Positions 60,103 through 64,000 of a stretch of 64,000 nucleotides of DNA are shown piece after piece; positions within the stretch are counted from its first letter, which is position 1; each line of letters starts with the position of its first letter. Position numbers and translations under genes: made by a program. The notes below the pieces were generated by a model. That model did not search any database, was not told the origin of the DNA, and worked only from the letters and a program-made list of their open reading frames with translations. Source of the DNA: Paramarasmius palmivorus (lineage: Eukaryota > Basidiomycota > Agaricomycetes > Agaricales > Marasmiaceae); NCBI GenBank assembly GCA_037176845.1, contig JAYKXP010000004.1:310001-374000 (forward strand), read 5' to 3'.

Positions 60103-60958
60103 CTACAAGTGAATGTGTATATTGCGCTGCTTCTTCTGCGATCCAACAGGCTCATCTTTCTCGCCTTGTGTACCGTCTACTCCAGTGTCTTCTACCACTT
60201 CTCCGGTTGCTGGATCTACAACGATGTCTTCCAAACCCCAATCTCTCTGTACGCCTCCTGTGAGGTACGATGCGTCTGCCAGTTTCAGGTCGTTCCAACC
60301 ACCGTCGGGGTTTCGTTGGAACTGCGTCAAACTGCGCACACCCACTCTCAGTGGCATCTCTCTATCCCCCTTCAGCTCTCTACTCAACGCAATAACAGTC
60401 GCTGCATGACTGAAAAACAGAACCTTCTTGTGCTTCTTCTGTACTTCTTCTATACTGAGAAAATCATCGAGGAATCCTCGGCATCGTTCGTAAAGGTCTA
60501 TGACGGTCTCGCCCTTTCTCGAAGGGTAATAGATGGATTCCCAGCTGGGGTCTATGTCATCAAAGTATGTCTTGAGGAAAGAGGCGGAGCCTGGACGAGG
60601 ATGTAAGCCCGTGTTGGGAGCGACGGGAGAGTACCATTCTCCAATCCCGTGTTCGACGTAAATGGGGACGTTGAGGGCTTTGGAGACTGGAACGGCTGTT
60701 TGGATGCATCGATCTGCGAAAACTGTTATTATAATGGTTATCCAAAGGTTTAGGGTACCTACAAAACGGACTACTCCATATCCCAGTCGGCCGCTCGTCT
60801 TCTGGCAGACTCAGAAAGTAAGTTGCGAGTTCTTGGGCCTGGGTTTCACCGAATGCAGCCAACGGTGGATCGCGAGGTGTGTCGGTTGGACTTGTCCATG
60901 CTGTCGTTACCCAGTTCAAGCGAAAGCCATGTCGAGCAATGTAGATGGTATCGATCAT
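60103..60958 (-). CDS. Histidine phosphatase (phosphoglycerate mutase-like) superfamily protein
   Basis: Two exons. MIDTIYIARHGFRLNWVTTA carries the RHG phospho-acceptor motif, then DTPRDPPLAAFGETQAQELA and WSSPF. Exon 2 continues with TAVPVSKALNVPIYVEHGIG and EWYSPVAPNTGLHPRPGSAS, and VLFFSHAATVIALSRELKGD has the second active-site His (SHAAT). The end is Lys/Gln/His-rich (KKQRNIHIHL). The pattern matches the fungal proteins related to the N-terminal half of yeast Tfc7 and to YNL108C, so a role with TFIIIC or a free phosphatase are both possible. It is convergent with the MEMO gene, the stops being only a few bases apart. Confidence 0.85.
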
Positions 60959-61215
60959 GGAGGTTACTGTGGGGTTACTGTATTATTATAATGTCACAAC
61001 ACCTTGTCATATCATTTAGATTCGTTCAATCACAGATCAATCATGATACATACAAAGCCAAAAAAGCAGGAAAAAAAGCAGGTAAAGAAAGGGAACGGAT
61101 ATAGAACAACATGCTTGATTGGAATGTTTGAGTTTGAAATCGACGTTTTCATTCAATTCATGGGATCACTGTGTCTGTCTCTCTGTGTCACTGTCTGGTA
61201 TGTGTATACCGACGA

Positions 61216-62370
61216 TCAAGCAAGCGAAGGGAAAGCTGCTTCGTCATCGACATTGGGTGTGTTGTCACCGCGTGGGTTGTTGGTGCGGTTTCCGCCACGT
61301 CCACCACCACCACTACCACGTCCTCCTCTCCCAGTTCCACGTCCTCCACGGCCACCACGACCAGGTCGGTCAAATCGAGCATCGATTTCGAGGAAGACCT
61401 TTTCTTCCTTCTTGGCGCGGGCCTTGGGTGCGTTCTTGGTCTTGAAGCGGAGGTCAGTACGTAAAGATCAATAGAAATAGATAAGCTACTGCTCACCTTT
61501 CCGACGAAGTAAGCGTCTTCATCGCCACCCTTCTGGAGTGCGACGGCATCACCGAAATCAGCACGTTCGACCTTTCTCGGTTCGAGTTTGGGAACGATGG
61601 CATCCTTCTCCTTTTGCTGAGCAAGGTATTGTTCGAGGGTGAGAGTGTTGTCCTCTTCTTCCTCCTTGCGAGGAGGACGAGAGCCCTCTTCGCCTGCAGG
61701 CTTGTCTCCACCGGCAGCGGCGTCTCCATCGGCAGGAGCAGCCCAAGCATCTGCGTTGGTAGCACCGTCTGTACCCCATTCGCCAGTAGTAGCGCCCTCG
61801 GTAGCTGCATCCTTGGAAGCAGCTGCCTCTGCCTGAAGCTCGGTGTTACCATCATCACCGCCCCAACCTTGGTGAATCTTTTTGTCGGAATCGGTTTTGC
61901 CGGTTTGTGAGTGCCTGTCGAAAGGACGACGACCGCCTCTTTGGCCTCCACCACGACCACGACCGCGACCACGGCCTTGGCCTTCGACTGGATGATCGAT
62001 GAGTGATTTTGCGATTGAAGGCGATGGATTGATTTTGGGGACGTACACTTCTTGGGAATAGCTTCTGGTTCCTCTACACCGTTTTGGTTAGGGTTACCAG
62101 AGATGTCCCTGGACCTGTTAGCGCCTCCACCGCGTTGATAGTATTTACCGCCTCGTGAAGCTGGACCAGTGCGTGCTTTTTGGTTGTCCTTTGAAGCAGC
62201 AGGGGGAGCGGGTGTTGCAGCAGCAGCTTTCTTGGGAGCTGGGGCTGAAGATGACTTGATGTCTCCATCGTCACCTGCTGTACCAGGATATGAGCGATAA
62301 TCAATGAAAAGAGATGAGAAAGCTAACCATCGTCAAGAAGAGCAAAAGGGTTTTTAGAAGCCACCGACAT
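61216..62370 (-). CDS. STM1: Stm1/SERBP1-like ribosome- and mRNA-binding protein
   Basis: MSVASKNPFALLDD, after an intron, is the Stm1-type start. Then follow an Ala/Pro-rich stretch, RTGPASRGGKYYQRGGGANR and an RGG region (GQGRGRGRGRGGGQRGGRRP then FDRHSQTGKTDSDKKIHQGW), the core HABP4/PAI-RBP1 domain motif. An acidic Ala/Gly/Asp-rich middle leads to NTLTLEQYLAQQKEKDA, ADFGDAVALQKGGDEDAYFV and a second RGG/GRGG run near the end. The stop is at 61216-61218 after AAFPSLA. Yeast Stm1 clamps inactive 80S ribosomes and human SERBP1 does the same. RG-rich runs suggest arginine methylation. Three introns are inferred. Confidence 0.88.
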
Positions 62371-62986
62371 TGTGCTTTGACGGGGCCGGTTGCCTTGAGG
62401 CGAGGGATTTGGGATGTCCTAGACTTTTTTATGGGTTTTTGGCCTTTTTTGGCGGAGAGTGGGTGTACTCTGCAAGCCGTGTACGGAGTTTTCCGGGGTC
62501 CTCGTCCAAAGCCACTGTGACCTGTACAGTTCATGTGACACTGTCACGCTCACAGTATAAAAAGGTGGGTTCTTTGAATTGTGATTTCTTAACGCATTTT
62601 TCACAGGTGAGGCGACTGGCAGTGATTTCTTTCTTGTCGTCATATGTACTGATAATCCTTGTTTTTTTTAGCACCTCAAAAGCATCTCGACGAGGATTCG
62701 CCCGCCTCTTTTAGAGGACTGGTGTGGATCGAGGACCTTGAGACCGTACAGTTGCTGGAGAGCAAAATTATAGTAATGGGACTTGGGTGCGATCCTTTAG
62801 TTTTCTTTGTTATTTTTTCAGTTTCTTTCTAGAGCTGAAAGTTGACGTGGTCGCAATGTCTCGTTGTACAAATGGCAGTAGTAGCATTCGGTAGCACTTT
62901 GGTAGTAGTACCTGGTAATAGCACCTGGTACCTTTTTTTTACTTGTACTTGATTAGCTAAGAAAATCCACTTGTCTTCTCCCCGTC
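62371..62986. other. Divergent promoter region with repeats
   Basis: 616 bp between divergent starts. A TATAAAAA at 62556-62563 faces right. A probable 5' UTR intron follows (donor CAGGTGAGGC near 62607, acceptor TTTTTTTAG near 62671). Degenerate repeats of the GTAGTACCTGGTA type lie at about 62880-62933. No gene is seen. Confidence 0.5.
62556..62563 (+). promoter_or_regulatory. TATA box upstream of the 62987 gene
   Basis: TATAAAAA, oriented rightward, about 430 bases before the ATG but only about 45 bases before a plausible 5' UTR intron donor, so the leader would be spliced. Confidence 0.4.
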
Positions 62987-64000
62987 ATGAACATTTCCTC
63001 TCTCCTCTGTTCAGAGGATCCCCCAAAGATCGTACCAGAACCTGTTCTGCTTGCTCCCCATTTAAAGTCTTCAAGGCAACAGCACACAGCAGCAGCAACA
63101 GCAACAACAGCCTTCGTCGTCGTCGTCACCATCGTCGTCGACCGGTTCCAAACTCAACCTAGAGGCTCTTGTACATGCTGCCGATCAAGAACGTCGTCGT
63201 CTTCAGAGCCCCGAAGTGGCATACTCTTACCCATCGAGTACTGCCACAAATGACCGTCTGAATGACCGTCAGGTAGAATGGGAAAAGGAACGAGAGAGAG
63301 AGGAGCAAAGTCGAGAACGCGAACGAGAACGAGACCGGAAGCGCGAAGAGGCTCATCGTCAACAGGAATTAGTTTTCCAGCGTCAGCTTCAGCAACGTCA
63401 ACATCATCGAGAAGCTATTCTCAGTTATCCTACTCGTTCTCCTCATTCGGATACCCTTTCACCGCCCTTATCAAGACCACGGGGTGTCGCCATTCTCGAC
63501 CCGCCACACCAGCTGCCCCCGTCGGTCGAACAAATCGCCTCGACTAGTTCACAGAGAAGCCGTTTGGTGTCACCCACTTCATATTCACCGCCGTTGTCGA
63601 GGTCGTCCAGGGACCCTGTTCATGTACCTTTACATTCATCTCCTTATCCTCATATCCATGCTCGTCATGAAGACCATCATGCTGACGACATTTATTCGAA
63701 CACGTCTACCACCAAGAAACGTCGTCATTCAGACAACCTATCTCCCCCCGACGTCGACTCTCGCATTCGCAAGGAGCGAGAGTTGATGGCACCGAGTTCC
63801 CTGGGTTTTGGCGGTATTCCCCCATCAACAGCTCCCCACTCCGACTCTATCACTGTCAATCGAAGAAAACCGGGTTCATCAGGTTACTCCTATGATCCGG
63901 TTCATGATCAAGATCCTCCGTCGAACCGTACCGAATTTCCTGCGACAGAAGAGAACATCACCCAAAGAGACAGGGAGAGGCCAAAAAATTCAATCGGATT
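62987..64000 (+). CDS. PolyQ/Ser-rich protein of unknown function, 3' partial
   Basis: Runs off the window without a stop. Exon 1 (62987-63031) gives MNISSLLCSEDPPKI. A 58-base intron (63032-63089) ends in a CAG inside a CAG repeat, and exon 2 begins with polyGln then SSSSSPSSSTGSKLNLEALV, HAADQERRRLQSPEVAYSYP. A highly charged stretch (WEKEREREEQSRERERERDR) and Ser/Pro-rich segments (SPHSDTLSPPLSRPRGVAIL) with a basic KKRRHSDNLSPPDVDS follow. Composition suggests a disordered N-terminal region of a nuclear regulator; the functional domain must lie beyond the window. Without the intron, exon 1 is in another frame and exon 2 would be preceded by a stop. Confidence 0.7.

Noticed and set aside
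61188..61470. Alternative reading past the RGG end of the Stm1-like gene
   Set aside because: The frame giving RGG repeats and the AAFPSLA end with stop at 61216 is the conserved one; the longer frame retains an intron.

Overview
The window is nuclear DNA of a filamentous basidiomycete, most likely an Agaricomycete (mushroom-forming fungus). Genes are closely packed on both strands and broken by many introns of about 41-67 bases with GT(A/G)..(T/C)AG borders. Gene spacers are often only 90-300 bp. Products are typical fungal housekeeping proteins, and several serine/proline-rich proteins look basidiomycete-specific. No rRNA, confident tRNA, CRISPR array or bacterial-type operon was seen. Exon joins were worked out by hand from splice signals, frame and family conservation, so inner boundaries are less certain than gene identities.

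Region 1 (1-13.6 kb): 3' part of a vacuolar zinc transporter (CDF family), then on the minus strand Mediator subunit Med5, a GRIP-domain golgin (Imh1 type) and peroxin Pex14. Next come mitochondrial EF-Tu, glycine cleavage H protein and, on the minus strand, the complex I ESSS/NDUFB11 subunit: three adjacent mitochondrial genes.

Region 2 (13.7-26.4 kb): histone N-terminal acetyltransferase NatD (NAA40) divergent from RIO2 kinase, an SPF30/SMNDC1 Tudor splicing factor, two conserved proteins of unknown function, a Pil1/Lsp1-type eisosome protein, eIF4E and an Mtm1-type mitochondrial carrier.

Region 3 (26.5-46.5 kb): vacuolar SNARE Vam7, a membrane-anchored methyltransferase, AMPK gamma (Snf4), an Ssh4/Ear1-type SPRY adaptor with two PPxY motifs, a small membrane protein, cytosolic Asp-tRNA synthetase, mitochondrial aspartate aminotransferase, a large disordered protein, Elongator subunit Elp5, a membrane GNAT, a dienelactone hydrolase and a PAS-kinase-like Ser/Thr kinase without PAS domains. 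Snf4 and the PAS-kinase-like protein both belong to nutrient-sensing families.

Region 4 (46.5-57.4 kb) is the accessory part. A gene-poor 2 kb stretch carries a GC-rich hairpin and a MITE-like inverted repeat upstream of TEF1 (EF-1alpha). After TEF1 comes a tandem segmental duplication. Unit 1 is the 3' half of an extended SDR (NAD-dependent epimerase-like) gene plus unknown gene A. Unit 2 is a broken SDR remnant plus paralogous gene B. A and B (590 and 587 residues) are unfamiliar proteins. They share an N-terminal region with conserved His and His-Asn-Cys motifs that suggests a permuted papain-like (NlpC/P60-LRAT-PPPDE type) domain, followed by a long helical part. This is the best candidate here for something undescribed.

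Region 5 (57.6-64 kb): a small conserved nuclear-type protein, ribosomal protein L32, a MEMO1/Mho1 protein, a histidine phosphatase, an Stm1/SERBP1-like ribosome-binding protein, and the 5' part of a polyQ/Ser-rich protein that runs off the window.
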